Below, one piece after another: positions 47,430 to 60,189 of a DNA stretch of 64,000 nt. Location: positions 21,201,646-21,265,645 of the forward strand of contig CM048843.1 of the NCBI GenBank assembly GCA_026545765.1, read 5' to 3'. This DNA is from Plantago major. Its lineage: Eukaryota; Streptophyta; Magnoliopsida; Lamiales; Plantaginaceae. How positions within the stretch are numbered: the first letter of the stretch is position 1; the number at the start of each line of letters is the position of its first letter. Under the pieces are notes generated by a model. It was not told the DNA's origin. It searched no databases and saw only the letters and a program-made list of their open reading frames with translations. The translations under genes and the position numbers were made by a program.

Positions 47430-49155
47430 TTTACCAATGCTTCTCTCGTTTATTTCACCTAACCCGGCTCAAACCCCACCGGACCACTATGTTCCGCAAT
47501 CCATTTGTATCCCATTCTGCGGATTTTTTACTCCTGACGTCAGATATCTCCTTATATTTTAATGTATTATGACAAGATAATTTAAGGCGTACAACCATGA
47601 TAAAGTTTAAATTGACCCTATCGAAAGGTAGTACATCATGATGTAGATATTTTCAAATTATGGAGTATACACACGTCATTTAGTTTTGGAAGTGACTAAC
47701 ATTCATTACTTAATAAGGGATCGATTGATACTTTTGATGATAACAATAATGTTTTAAACAATATTAGTAATAATATTTTGTGAGGTATCATTTTACGTAA
47801 TCATCTATGTGTATGCAACACCGATGTTTTTAGTAGAAAACACTACAATTTCATGTTGTAACAATAATGCATGTCGGTACTGTCTCTTCCGCCAAATTCA
47901 ATTTGAAAATGTTGGAGAAGAAGCATATTGACATATATGCTAGTTTAAAGAAATTCACGGTGGCAGAGTGTATGAAATTTAAAATGCTCGACACAACTCT
48001 TGTGGGCAGTGAAGTTGAATAATTCCAAATACCCTTGCAGGCATGACTTGGATTGTGAGAACTTGGAGCCCAATGATAAATTATCAGCTTCGTTGTGTGT
48101 GAGTTTACAAATTATTTGAAGTTGAAAATGCAAGGAGATGAAAATGGAGGACCTTACTCTCAAGCTTCATATGCATATGGAATATATAGTATGAAAGACC
48201 TCGAACAGGGGAGACATCCTCTTAAACCCAAAGCACAATTGGTCTAATCAAATTAAAAAGACAAGAATCGAAAGAACCGTAGCGAGGGTGCTATAAACGC
48301 TTCAATTACCAAGCCTAGTTTCGATGGTATGTGGCATCACAGTAAGAAGTAAGGCCATATGAAAAATGAATTGTCGTACCTTCAAGGAATAAGAACATGA
48401 GGAGAAAGTATATGCTATTGTGATTGAAAACACCCCTCATGTATGTGTGGATGAGATGGTATCAATTTTTAATGTTTTTTTTTTCTCTAGACAAACTTGA
48501 AAAAATCATAGAACCCGGTGGTTGAATACTGAAGTTGCTCATCACATTGGTGCGACAAGAATGACTTCATCGTCCCCGGCCTAAACTTCGGTAAACGACA
48601 CGAGGTTGTTCACGGGCAAGCATGGAAGCTCCATGATGTTGATTTTAAACATTAACAACACGTTAACCATCAGTCTTAACCATTGTAGTTCAGTGACCAT
48701 GTTAGCCCAAATGATAACCACAATTCACCAATGTTAGAGTTAATCCATGACACTTGTATAAAAAATGTTCTCAACTTCTTACATATCCACATAACTCCAG
48801 CTCATTGAATCCTTAACCACTCATAACTTAATTCTCGCCCAACCTGATTATCATTTTGAATATATAAATACGACTAATCACTAGCCAACCATGAAGTAAA
48901 AGATCTGAACTCATTACGAGTTTACAATAACTATAAAATTCACGAAGGCAATTGAAACTCTTCTATTTCATATAATACCGTTACGAGGTTACCATAACTA
49001 TGAAATTCATGTGGTATTAAAACTCTTCCATTTCATACAATATCCATCCGTCTGATTACACATTTCTTTTTCTTCTTAATTAGTGACATAGAGATCCATT
49101 TTGGTTAATTGAGTTAATATAAACCCAGATCTGGGCAAGCTTAGTCAAAAGGATT
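47430..49155. repeat. Intergenic segmental duplication, unit A
   Basis: The unit runs from ATTTACCAATGCTTCTC to GATCTGGGCAAGCTTAG, immediately upstream of OEP24. It is colinear with unit B at 49,156-51,669. Shared blocks include CCCGGCTCAAACCCCACC, AACAATATTAGTAATAAT, ATGCATGTCGGT and AACTCTTGTGGG. It encodes no recognisable protein. Confidence 0.88.
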
Positions 49156-51669
49156 TACCAACGCTTTCTCTCGTTTCATTCACCGAACCTGGCTCAAACC
49201 CCACCAGACCACTGGGTTCCACATTCCATTTGTATCCCTATTTTGCGGGTTTTTCTACACTACATCATGGTATTTCTACCACTTGATGCTTGTACATTAT
49301 AATATTTAATGCACGTGGTGCAACAATGATATAACCTTTAAAGTATCGGGATATAGTACAACATATTGTAGGGATGAGGAAACCCTATTTTTCCTTCACT
49401 GTATTTTCAAATTCCGGGGTACATGGGCATCATTTAGTTTTGGAAGTGAATAACATTAATTAATTGATTAAGTAATTATAAGGGACCTGTTTTTCCTTCA
49501 TATTTTTAAATTCCGGGGTACACGGACGTCATTTAGTTTTGGAAGTAAATAACATTTATTAATTGATTAATTAATGAGGGACCGATTGATACTTTTAATA
49601 ATAACCATATTATTTTAAACAATATTAGTAATAATGATATGTGAGATATCATTTTATGTAATTGTTTATGTGTATGCATTATGCAACACCAATGTTTTTA
49701 GTATATACCCCTACTATTTCACATTGTAACAATAATGCATGTCGGTCATTTTTTTGTCTCTCTTTAAGGAGGGTCTCCGAGGATACTTACTCGGTGTACA
49801 TTGCCCCTAGATATATTAAAAATGTGCGCGAAGACCCTGATTTGACGAGTGAATACTATACCCATGAGTTATTAATAATGTACACAAAATGCCCCCAACC
49901 ATTATTTTTACGGCTTATAAGGTACACCCGTGTCAGGTGTTGTAAATATGTTCATTTATGAATCCTTACTCCAAATTAATGCATAAGCTGAAGGGAAGGG
50001 GGGAAAAAACATGTTATAAGATATGTGTGCAAAATTACATGAGATTCTTATAAAGTCAATGCAATACCCGTTTGCCATTAATACTAGATACACATGATGC
50101 AACACGTAGTGTGTTTGGGTGAACTCGTTAGTCGGCTTATCTCCACCCCAAAACAATGTGAGCGGATGAACTCGCCACTATGTACTTTCTATCTTCATGC
50201 ACTTCATGTCGCAATACACTCACAACCATTTCATTTACAGTCTCAAGGCGCACTTGTTTTGTACGTGAAAGTGTTCGAAGATGGCAACTCTAGTGAGCAA
50301 AACCACGGTAGTTTGTCCTCCATGCGGTTCCCAGTGAAAGACCTGAAAAGTTGGTGGAGCAAACTTCAAGCCGTGGTAACAAAAGATGCTCTTCTACCCC
50401 AACACCCTTGGTTTGGTGGCTTCATGTGTTGTGATTCTTCTTCCGCTCCCATGTGAGATGAAGTGAATTCAATGAGGCACAAGACAATGAGGCACAAGAC
50501 ATAAAGGATGAGAAAACGAAGAGGCAGTTCACATATGATTCATCGGTGTTGTCACGATCTCCCTTGTAATAATTACATTCGAATTGTCTATCTAATGTCA
50601 TTTACATCGTGCACGACACTGTCTCTTCTGCCAATTTCAATTTGAAAATGTTGTAAAGAAGTATAGTGACATATATGCCAGCTTGAAGACATTCATGATG
50701 GTGAAGTTTATGAAATTTAAAATGGTCGACGAAACTCTTGTGGGTATAGTGAAGTTGAAGAACGAAAAATACCCCTGCATGACTCGTACTGTGAGAACTT
50801 GAAACCAATGATAAATCATGAGCTCCGTTGGGTGAAAGTCCAAGGAGATGAAAATGGAGGACCTTACTTTCAAGCTTCCGATGCAAGTGAAATATATAGT
50901 ATAAACTATAAAGACCTCGACAAGGGGGAACATCCTCTTAAACCCAAAGCACAATTGGTTGAATAAAAATAAAATGATAAGAACCAAAAGAACCACGACG
51001 AGGGTCCTAGAAATGCTTGAATTGCCGAGCATGAGTTAAATGGTACGTGGCATCATAGTAAGAAGTAAGGCCATATGGAAATGAATTGTCACGTATGGAG
51101 CTACCCGTCACGTATGGTGCGACAAGAGTGTCTTCACCGTCCACAACCTAGACTTCAGTACACGACACGAGGGTGTTCACGGGCAGCCATGGAAGTTGCA
51201 TGATGTTGATTTTGAACATTAACAACATGTTTAACCATTAGCCTCGTTTTAGTGACCACTTTAGCCCAAATGATGACCACAAGTCACAAATGCCAGAGTT
51301 AATCCACCACACTTCTTACATACCCACGTAAACTCCAGCTCATTAAATTCTTAACCACTCATAAATGAATTCTTCGTCCAACCTGATTACCATTTCAAAC
51401 TTAGAAATAAAACTAGTCACTAACCGACAATGGTGTAAAAAGTTTAAACTCATTATGAATTTACAATAAACACCAAATTCACATGATAATTGAAACCCTA
51501 TGATTTCATATAATAGAGTTACGAGGTTAAAATAACTACCAAATTCGCATGGTAATTAAAACACTTCCATTTCATACAATGATTGCGCATTTATTTTTGT
51601 TCACAATTAGATCCATTTTGGTTAATCTAATTAATATAAATCCAGATCTGGGCAAGCATAGCCAAAAGG
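49156..51669. repeat. Intergenic segmental duplication, unit B
   Basis: The second copy of the preceding segment ends at GATCTGGGCAAGCATAGCC, just upstream of the next gene's E2F site. Besides substitutions it has about 860 bp (49,745-50,605) with no counterpart in unit A, and smaller indels. Confidence 0.88.
49745..50605. other. Sequence private to unit B, of unknown origin
   Basis: The stretch interrupts homology between GCATGTCGGT and TGTCTCTTC. An open frame at 50,094-50,456 (+) ends in FPVKDLKSWWSKLQAV...HPWFGGFM, but I recognise no family. No clear inverted termini or target duplication was seen, so it could be an insertion in B or a deletion from A. Confidence 0.55.
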
Positions 51670-51673
51670 TAAA

Positions 51674-51687
51674 TTTTCCCGCGAAAA
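51674..51687. promoter_or_regulatory. Palindrome-like E2F site
   Basis: TTTTCCCGCGAAAA contains the E2F consensus TTTSSCGC on one strand and TTTTCGCGG on the other. It lies about 170 bp upstream of the probable first intron (51,861-52,484) of the following + strand gene, at the border where the duplicated spacer ends. Confidence 0.65.
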
Positions 51688-52584
51688 GATAGGTCTATGG
51701 AGCCAAAACACAAATACAAAGCCCTAGTTCGCGCCGAAACATGTTGCAATCTTAAAAACATCATTTTTTCCCATTTCTCGGTCTCACCGTTACCCATTTC
51801 AGCTCAATCTCAGTCACTCGCTCATTCACTCATCCGAGAGCTGCTTAACAATCTGATAAGGTAAATTTCGCTTCCAATTTGTACGCCAGCTCCGTTCAAT
51901 CCAATCTGATTCTGATTGACCTGCGTTCTTTCTGAAATGTCCGATCTTTGAGCCTTTTTTTTTTTTTTTTTTTTTTTTTTGCTATTCTAGATCGGTTCTG
52001 TAATTCTTTCATTTGCGTCTCAGTTTATGATCCTCTCCAGATCTTATTTCCGAAACTTGATTTACCAATTTTAGGTTAAATGCTATACACATGTTCAAAT
52101 TCGCGCTTTAGATGTTATTGTCTTGATTCGTCAATGAACCTGTTTGATTTAAAAGACTAGATTTTTTAGTAATTCACCTGGAAATGATTTAATGGGATAT
52201 GGCTTCAGTGTGTTTCATTTACAACCCTTGATTTTAATTCGTGTTCTTTCACTCTGGGATCCCCATTTGCTCTTATGTTGCTAACATTTGATTGATAACT
52301 AAATTGCCCGTTGTTTAAAACGGCTGATTTTGATCTACGTGGCTTTCTTCTCATTGAATTTGATCAAATGGTGGAAGAGAAAATGTGGAGATTGACATTT
52401 TTTTGTAGTTTAGATCTGTGTTAAAGAAGCTTTGTGGCTTTCTATGTACAAAAGAAAACTAATTACGGTTTGCGTCGTTGACAGATTCTGGAGCACATTT
52501 TGTTGGTGTTGTATTGACCTGAGTGTCTTCATCTGCTGAAACCACACATTGGGGTGAAATAATTGTTACTTTGTTGGGCCCTAA

Positions 52585-55500
52585 ATGGAGGAGCTACGGA
52601 TTTGTCACGAGCATTACATTCGGACCATTAAAGGTGGAGTGGTGACAGTAGTTCCAAATATAGACTCTCGTGGAAGGCCAGCTCTTGTAATTCGAACGTT
52701 ACGGGACGTATACAAATCTGAAGATGCTAGAAGAATGAGAATGTCTCGAAATGTGAAACTTGAAGTTCCATGTTTTCCAACCGTAGATAGAACGTTACAT
52801 GAACCAGGTGATGGGGATTGTATAGATTTAGATGATGACACCACGTTGAAACAGCTCAGAGACAGGTCATTATTGAGGAAAAGAAAACGTGCCCATGGTC
52901 ATCAGAACACCGATCGAGCTCCTGTTTATGAAAAGCCATTAGATGATCAATCAGACCTCGATGAGCCTCTCATACATCTGAAAGTGAAAAAGCTGAAGAA
53001 GTCAAAAGCTAAAAGGAAATTCATTAGCAGAAGTGTTGCTTCTTTGCCCACTTCGTTTGTTTCTCAATCCAAAGAGAAACTTGTTGCTGAAGATTCACTG
53101 CAATTCCTTGGTGCGACCGTTCCAGCCACTGTCAAAGTCGAGAACTATGAGGCTGAGGAAGGAGGCTGCAGCACAACTTATTTCGCTGATGATTCATCCA
53201 TTGGCCATGATGAGGGACCAAATGAGTCTCAAATTATGGATCAGCGCCACTGTACTGAAGAATATCCTGACTGTGTTACCAATAGGATTTCATATGATCA
53301 TTTGGATATTAAGCCAACATTGATGCTTGCTCCGATGGATGGGGTGGATGTCGACCTAGAAGCTCCTGAGTTGGAGGATGTGGCGATTGAGTTTGGAGAG
53401 GAGACATCGGAGGCACGTTCTTGCAAAAGCTCACACTTCCATGCATTGGATATTGAGCCAATATTGATGCTTGCTCCATGGCATGGGGTGGATGTCAAGT
53501 TAGAAGCTCTTGAGCTGGAGGACCAGGATAATTTCGATTCACATCCTTTTGCAATTGAGTTTGGAGAAGAGACTTTGGAGGCGCGTTCTTGCAAAAGTTC
53601 ACAACTCGATGATGTTTTGGCAATTGAGTATGTAGTAGAGAGTTTGGAGGTGCATTCTTGCACAAGTTCACAGTTCAATGATCGAAATCCAGATTTCTCT
53701 TGTCATTCCAGCATCTCTCGCATCACACACGAGATGCCTGAACAAAGTAGTAGTTCTGATGTGCGAGTTCCTGACATGACGATCAGTTTGCCACATAAAG
53801 AAGATGTGCAAGTTCCTGACATGGCGATCACCTTGCCACATAAGCAAGATGAGTCCTTAAATATCCATGACCCGGTCTGCGAGCCTTCCGTTGATTTATC
53901 TACCTCGATGAAGATTATTGACAAATCAGTTGCCGTGGAAGATACTACATCTGATAAGGAACAACCTTCCTTTTGTACGCTGGATGGAACTAAAACCAAT
54001 GGCCTAAACTGTCAAATCAGTCACATAAAGCTAACTTCGCCATATCCAAATGTTGGCGCAACGGCAGATTCCTGTATGAAGAACCAAAGTTTTGACAATG
54101 CAGAGACTGTTTCATCACCTGAATCATGTTCTCACCCTGAAAAGCTCCTTTCAAAACGAAAGGTTAGCAATAGTTTTCTCCTTTATAGTTTTATTTTAAT
54201 GTATTTGCTGCACAAAATTTAACTTGAGAGTCTCAATCTGCAGATCATATCACCATCTTCTCGAGAGCGGCTACGCTTGGCGATGAATTTGGAAGAGCAG
54301 TGCAATGACATTGACCAATACAGTAAGTGACATGCATGGTGTATGATATGTGTTCACCATCACTTGAAATCAAGAATCATATACTATCTACAGATCTGTT
54401 TACAGATGAAGCTTCTCTAGAACATTTGAAAGTTGTTTTGCCTGTGAGGAATTGATAAGCTGCTTCCCTGATAGTTATTACTGCATGTGTCATGGAAGAT
54501 TCCCCTTGATCTTAATTAAAACAAATCCAGTGTTTAGAAGACGTTTTGTTTGGTTGAATGGAATATGCATTAGAGAATCATATTCCTGCCAGTTGCACTC
54601 GTTCACTAGTTCTAAATGTTCATGTTTTCAACCTTCTAAGAAAATTATGTTTCTTAGCTTTCCAAAAGTCACGGTCTGTAACATTATTGTCGACATCTCT
54701 GGAAAGAATTTGAGTGGGGCTCTAGATGTATAATGCAGTCACTAGAAAGTTGTTTATTCCATATAATGTGGACAATCTTATTTACCTTTTGTATTCATTT
54801 CAGAATGTAAGGAGAAGCTTTTTGAGAAGCAAACTGGAAAGAAGACATCACCATTGAAATCAGATATGTCGTCTGGTAAAGTAAATGTAAATACTGGAGG
54901 GCGAGGACAATTTATTCATAGAAATGGTATCAGACATGCCATAAAGAAACCACATATGGAAGGCAATTACGACGGACTTCGTTCCCGAGCCTACCCAAAC
55001 CTCAGTAGTTCACGTAACTCCATTCAAGGATGTTCTGAGAGTGCAATTGAGTTCTCACAGCGTCAGATGAATGACATGGAAAATGTCACTGTAAAGTTGA
55101 TGAAAGAATTGAATTCCATGAAGGGCATTGTGGAACAAAAGTTGCTTTTCCAAGCATATCGCAGTGGCTCCTTGAAAAATGATGCAGATGAGGTATGTAT
55201 ACTGCGCCTCTAAGTTTTCCAATGTGAACTTGACTTGGGTAATCTCATGCCTAGTTTCTCATAAGGTCTCACATGCACAGATTTTTTCTTTTTTCTGCAA
55301 TTCCGTTTACATGGTAACCTCTTCCTTGATTCTTAAATGCTCAAAATCGTTTTTGTCCAGCTGTTTTATCAAGAGATCAGAAACAAAGTTAACTTTTGAT
55401 ATCAAGTCATTGTCAATGATTATTTTAGGTCACATATAATTAATGACCCTTTCAATGGTAATTTCGATGAGTGTAAATGTCAAGGTAGGCTGAAATGCAC

Positions 55501-56440
55501 GCGAGCTTATTCTGTAATAAAATGAACCCTATAAACATTTTTGCTCAGTTGAGGGTGCACCGGTGCAGCACAGTCTAATGAATTTCACGGATTTTTTTTC
55601 TGGCATCTTCTATCAGGCGGTAGTTACTCCATTTGCTAGAGTTGTCATTCTTGTAACAATATTTGGGTGCCATCTGAGATAATTCAGTAAAGTGGTCTTA
55701 GTAGTTCATCTTTTGTCACTCCTGTAACAAGATTTCAACATTTAGCCGTTCATATTGTTACAACCCAATCAGATGAACAACTAACTTCTTTTCGTGATGA
55801 TGGTCGATCAGTACCATGATTTTGGAAGTGATTTTAAAATTTATAAATTTCTGTCTAAATTATCTATTTGTGTTGGGTAATAATTTTCCCAAAATGTATG
55901 ATCAACCCTTGAATGTAACCACATAGAGAGTGCTGCCGTAGTCATGAATCTTATATTTTTACTTATTTGCAGGTAAGATCAGCAATCAATAATGCCACTA
56001 GAGTCGAGGAAGTAGCACGAAAGTGGCTAACTAGTATGTCAAGAGATTGCAACCGCTTTTGCAAAATAATGGTTTGTCACGCCTTCTGTTTTTCATTTCT
56101 CCTTTGCATTTGGAGTTTGATGTTTTCTCGAGAATGTTTGTCTAGACTCTAAGTATTACTTCCATGAAGAACAAGAAAAATGACTTGATATCTCTCTGTA
56201 CCTGTAGCATTTTCGTATGAAAGTGTTATATTTTCCCCTGATTTCAATATATGGCTCTTGATGCAGAAAATGACTCCACCAACACCAACTAGTGTTGATT
56301 CCAAAGATACGGACCGCAGTGGTAAAAAGATCAGTTTTGCTGATGATGCGGGTGGGAAACTCTGCCATGTTAAATTCTTTGAGAAGGGCGGGGGTTCTCT
56401 CACGTCTGATGAGGTTAAACAAGACGGCCGTTCAACATAG
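52585..56440 (+). CDS. Plant protein of unknown function, 772 residues, repeat-containing with C-terminal coiled coil
   Basis: Five coding exons, 52585-54162, 54244-54322, 54804-55192, 55973-56071 and 56267-56440, join in frame to 772 residues. A 5' untranslated intron precedes them. The N-terminus (MEELRICHEHYIRTIKGG) is followed by a basic stretch (KVKKLKKSKAKRKF), which could act as a nuclear signal. Residues about 240-370 contain an acidic repeat: LMLAP.(D/H)GVDV, then LELED, then AIEFGEE...ARSCKSS, in two full copies and one decayed copy. PDM(T/A)I(S/T)LPHK repeats follow. The C-terminal third has a helical coiled-coil region (NVTVKLMKELNSMKGIVEQK) and a helix (VRSAINNATRVEEVARKWL). The tail is KKISFADDAGGKLCHVKF. 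I do not recognise the family. The upstream E2F site hints at a cell-cycle-linked role. The frame is intact. Confidence 0.8.
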
Positions 56441-56897
56441 TCACACCTGGAGTTGTTTGTACAACATGGTTACTGCTTAATTGCTTATGTATCAGTCTGA
56501 ACATAGTTGTTTACGGTTCCTCCAAATTTTACAGTGTTACAAACTTACAATCTATCCATATACCCAGTTACAATGTTGTATAATTGACCTGTGAGTACAC
56601 GTTGATTATTGTAGTCTTGGAATTTTTATGCTCTGTTCATCACTGAAGGATTACCATCTTACATACTTTGTTTCATCTGCTAGAAGTTTAGACTTTAATG
56701 ATGGGGGCGAAGTTTTAAGTGTATATTTTGTCACAACTTCAATATTACACAAGTTTCTATTAAGAACATCACACTTGTTCACACAAGCTTCTGTTTAGAA
56801 CATGTCACAACTGCACTATTACACAATAGCTAAATAGAAATCCATACAAGCCCATGACATTAAAAAATTAATATAATAGAAGCAAATTCAGTAGCCT

Positions 56898-57812
56898 TCA
56901 TATACTGGTCCTATTACCAGAGAACACTTCCTTCAGAATCTCAGTGAAAGCCTCTATAATGACTTGATGATGCATTCTTGCATTGAGTGAGAGGAAGTTT
57001 GTCAAGAGCTGTTCCAGCTCCTTGGGTTCAAACATCTGTTTGTCCATAATCATCTCCAAAATCGACTTCTTGAAATCCTCGTAAGGGTCAATAGACTGCT
57101 TCACCACAACACAGCTCTCGTTATTCGTTTTCCCGTCCTCCTTGCATGGAACCAATCTCCCTGAAACCGGTTTCTCCACCTGGCGGTTTCTTTCTGGCGT
57201 TATTATAACACCATCTATCCAATCCTTAGAACCAAACCGTTTAAATCTCCGTGTTGTGGCAGTTCTGTGACTCGGTATTGACTTCTTGTGTTTATGATCA
57301 TGAGATGAACTGAAGCTTGGAGAAGACGAAAACAGGCTTTCAGTCTCATCATTATCCCCTGATGAACTTGTACTAACACTGGCTCTCGATTTCTTCGTCT
57401 TCGATTTCAGCTTCGTGTTCTCAGTTCTTAAAGGCTGAACAGGCCGAGAAGCTCTTTCATTAGAATCACCACACAAATTCCGTCGGTCTGAATACTTTTC
57501 AGATGCCAACTCATTGTTGAGCCCTGATGTCATCCGCGGGCGCATAGAGTATGACCCCGACCCATCCGCGTGTCCAAGCGGATGCACTTTAGATGGCGCA
57601 ACGACACCTCTAGGTGAACATATATCAGTGGGCGTACACGGTGGGGGTTTAGGAAAACCAGGGAACGGTAGTTCATATGATTTAGAGTGGAGAGGAGAGA
57701 GCAAGAATGCAGAGACAGGCAACGGTTTTACAACCGCGGAGGTAGGATCTTTGGGACGACACATTCGGAGAGAGTTAAGGAAAACAAGATTGAGTTTGAG
57801 ACCTTTGGCCAT
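56898..57812 (-). CDS. OVATE family protein (transcriptional repressor)
   Basis: A single exon of 304 residues starting at MAKGLKLNLVFLNSLRMC. An earlier in-frame Met (57,881) gives an N-terminus unlike the family. The middle is Ser/Lys-rich with a basic patch (KLKSKTKKSR). The OVATE domain occupies about residues 228-295: VVVKQSIDPYEDFKKSILEM, MFEPKELEQLLTNFLSLN and HHQVIIEAFTEIL. OVATE proteins repress growth genes, interact with homeodomain (KNOX/BELL) partners and affect organ shape. Most are intronless, as here. The gene is convergent with the preceding one, with 457 bp between stop codons. Which OFP subgroup it belongs to was not determined. Confidence 0.93.
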   Translation of the reverse strand: MAKGLKLNLVFLNSLRMCRPKDPTSAVVKPLPVSAFLLSPLHSKSYELPFPGFPKPPPCTPTDICSPRGVVAPSKVHPLGHADGSGSYSMRPRMTSGLNNELASEKYSDRRNLCGDSNERASRPVQPLRTENTKLKSKTKKSRASVSTSSSGDNDETESLFSSSPSFSSSHDHKHKKSIPSHRTATTRRFKRFGSKDWIDGVIITPERNRQVEKPVSGRLVPCKEDGKTNNESCVVVKQSIDPYEDFKKSILEMIMDKQMFEPKELEQLLTNFLSLNARMHHQVIIEAFTEILKEVFSGNRTSI

Positions 57813-58700
57813 AATCTGTTGAGTTCCAAGAATTTGGCAAAAGATCATGTGTATATAAAGGGAATGAAAATGTAAACACACATGGATTGAGAAAGTGATA
57901 AAGAATAGTGGCCGGCTAAGTGTAGGCCATACGGTATCATGAGATTTGAGCCTGAAAGCTACAGAGAAATTCTTATGAGGTCAGGTTAATTTTGTGAAGA
58001 AATGGTCTTGGCTGCAACGCGTTCATTTGAGCTTTAGCTGGTTCTTACAGTTGTGCATTTGAAGGAGTCATATCATATGTGCAATGAAATGTTAATGTTA
58101 TCTACATTAAGGGTCTGGGTAGGATTCGACTAAGACCTTTACTTACCTATTCATAAATCATATAGTACTTGCTATTGTGTTCATGCAATATGGGGTCCCA
58201 AATGATGGCATTATAGTGATTCAGAAAATAACACACTTTGTTCTTAGTGTAATTGGAAAGAGAAATCTAAGAAAATGCAGGTATTTTCTTTGTTTTTTAA
58301 ACACTGGAATACAAATTACATTAATGTTGAATAAGATGCCAAACAATACCAATGACTGATGTGTGTATTGGAAGTTTAGAGAGAAAAAGGAAAAAGTAGG
58401 GGACTTAATCTGCAATTTAACAAGAGTTAATTGCAAAGAATTTAAAAATATAGGGACCAAAGTTGGAGGCGCGAAGGAATTAGAGACTGAATTGAACAAA
58501 GAAGAAATGCAGAAGGACAATTGTGAAAAGTGGGAATCAATTAAACACAGCAGAAAGGAAAAAACGTCACACGCTCTTGCGTTTTATGACAGCACCCAAT
58601 TCGTCTTCTCCAACCTGCAACAAACGGACAAGGATCGGCGTTTAGGGTTCAGGCGAGTACAATTGGTACTTTTCGATCTGAGCCGTCTAATCCTTTAATC
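57813..58700. other. OFP upstream region and left flank of the copia element
   Basis: No gene is supported. The left LTR of the copia element must start somewhere here or slightly to the right. Its end at 58,907 is clear, but its start could not be fixed because the matching right LTR is not in the window. Confidence 0.4.
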
Positions 58701-59006
58701 AACAGTTGGATTTTCAAGCTTGGGCATCACGAAGATTAGCTGTATTTTGATTTAGTACAATTTTATTGTATTTTGCTTTTATTTTCGAAATGTTGTGTAA
58801 AAATCCCGTTGTCTGATTCCGGCTATATATAGCCTCCTCTGTAATTCATTCCAGATATATAAAATATTCAGCTCTTTTCCAATCTTTCTACACTTAAACT
58901 TCTAACATGGCACCAGAGCCACCTCAGTAATATTTTCTATCCTAAAGTTTTTTTTTTCACTTGCAAACACTCCAAGCTTTCTGTCACACTTTTTCTTAAC
59001 CTAAAA

Positions 59007-60065
59007 TGGTCGATTCTCCGCCACCCCACCTTCTCGCAGACTGCTATACCTGAGCATGAAAACTCAAACAGCCCTCTATTCCTTCACCACTCTTATAACT
59101 CCATATCAGGAGCTAGTACACCACTACTCACTAAGACCAACTATCACACCTGGTCTAGGGCCTTTTTCATGTCCCTTAGCATCAAAAACAAGTTGGGATT
59201 CATTTATGGTACTGTGACACAACCAGAAACTAATGAAGATACTAAAGAAGTCTGGAAAAGGTGTAACACTATCATACTCTCATGTATGATACATTCAGTA
59301 TCTCCAGAAATCAAGAGTGCATTGTTTTATGTGAAAACTGCCGCAGAAGGTTGGCATAAACTCAAAGTGAGATATGCACAGCCTAATGATGTACGCATCT
59401 ATCAACTCCAAAAGGAGATAATGGCTTCAATGCAAAGCAACACCTCAGTCACTGATTATTTCACTAAACTATCAGGACTGTGGGAAGAACTTGAAGATTA
59501 CAGGCCTATACCATCAGGTTCATGTAAAGATGATGCTTGTAAGACATCTGAAGAGGTTGAAAAGACCAGAGAGGTTGATAAAATCTTTAAGTTCTTAATG
59601 GGGCTTAATGACACTTTTGATATGGTGAGAGGTCAAATCCTCCTCATGGAGCCAAAGCTTGCTCTAGACAAAGCTTACTCTATGGTTCTGCAAGAAGAAT
59701 CCCAGAAAATGATAAGAGAAACTGACATGATGCCTTTTGAAACATCTACAACGAACATTGGTTACAAAAGGAAGGACAAGAAGGGACTATCATGCCCAAA
59801 CTGTCCTAACTTAAGTAGCCACACACTTGAGAACTGCTTTAAAGTTCATGGCTTTCCAACAAACAGCTCAAAGAAACCATATGAAGGAGCTAGAAGAGGA
59901 AATTTTAGAGGAAGAGGTGGAAGGTACAACTATGGAGGAAGAACAAATCATTTTACTGGAAATGTTGGTCAAAGAAACTTTGTAAGTCTCACAAATGATC
60001 ATTTGCATCAACTGATGAGTTTTGCACAGCAAAATCAAGGATCTGGAGCTGTTAACTCTGGTTAG
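59007..60065 (+). pseudogene. Copia gag
   Basis: An ATG at 59,007 opens a frame that stops within 50 bases. The gag homology (NYHTWSRAFFMSLSIKNKLG) continues in another frame to the stop at 60,065. It has a UBN2-type capsid region (VWKRCNTIILSCMIHSVS, DYFTKLSGLWEELEDY), a zinc knuckle-like CPNC...HTLENCFKVHG and an RG-rich stretch (RRGNFRGRGG). Gag packages the element's RNA. Confidence 0.85.
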
Positions 60066-60189
60066 CTCATTGCTAGCATTAGAAACACACCTGGTCCTAT
60101 CATAAGAGAAGGAACACCTGAGCTCAACTATGCAGGTATGAAAATACCTGAGCTCAACTATGCATGTATGAGTATTACTGCAAATTTAA

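Noticed and set aside
47945-48163. Similar minus-strand frames at 47,945-48,163 and 50,602-51,032 in the two duplicated spacers
   Set aside because: The similarity is explained by the segmental duplication; the frames differ in phase and length between copies, so coding is unlikely.
57813-57881. Upstream Met extension of the OVATE protein
   Set aside because: The added 23 residues are unlike the family; the Met at 57,812 gives the usual short N-terminus.
58363-58698. 111-residue + strand frame before the copia element
   Set aside because: Lys/Glu-rich, no family recognised; probably LTR or flanking sequence.
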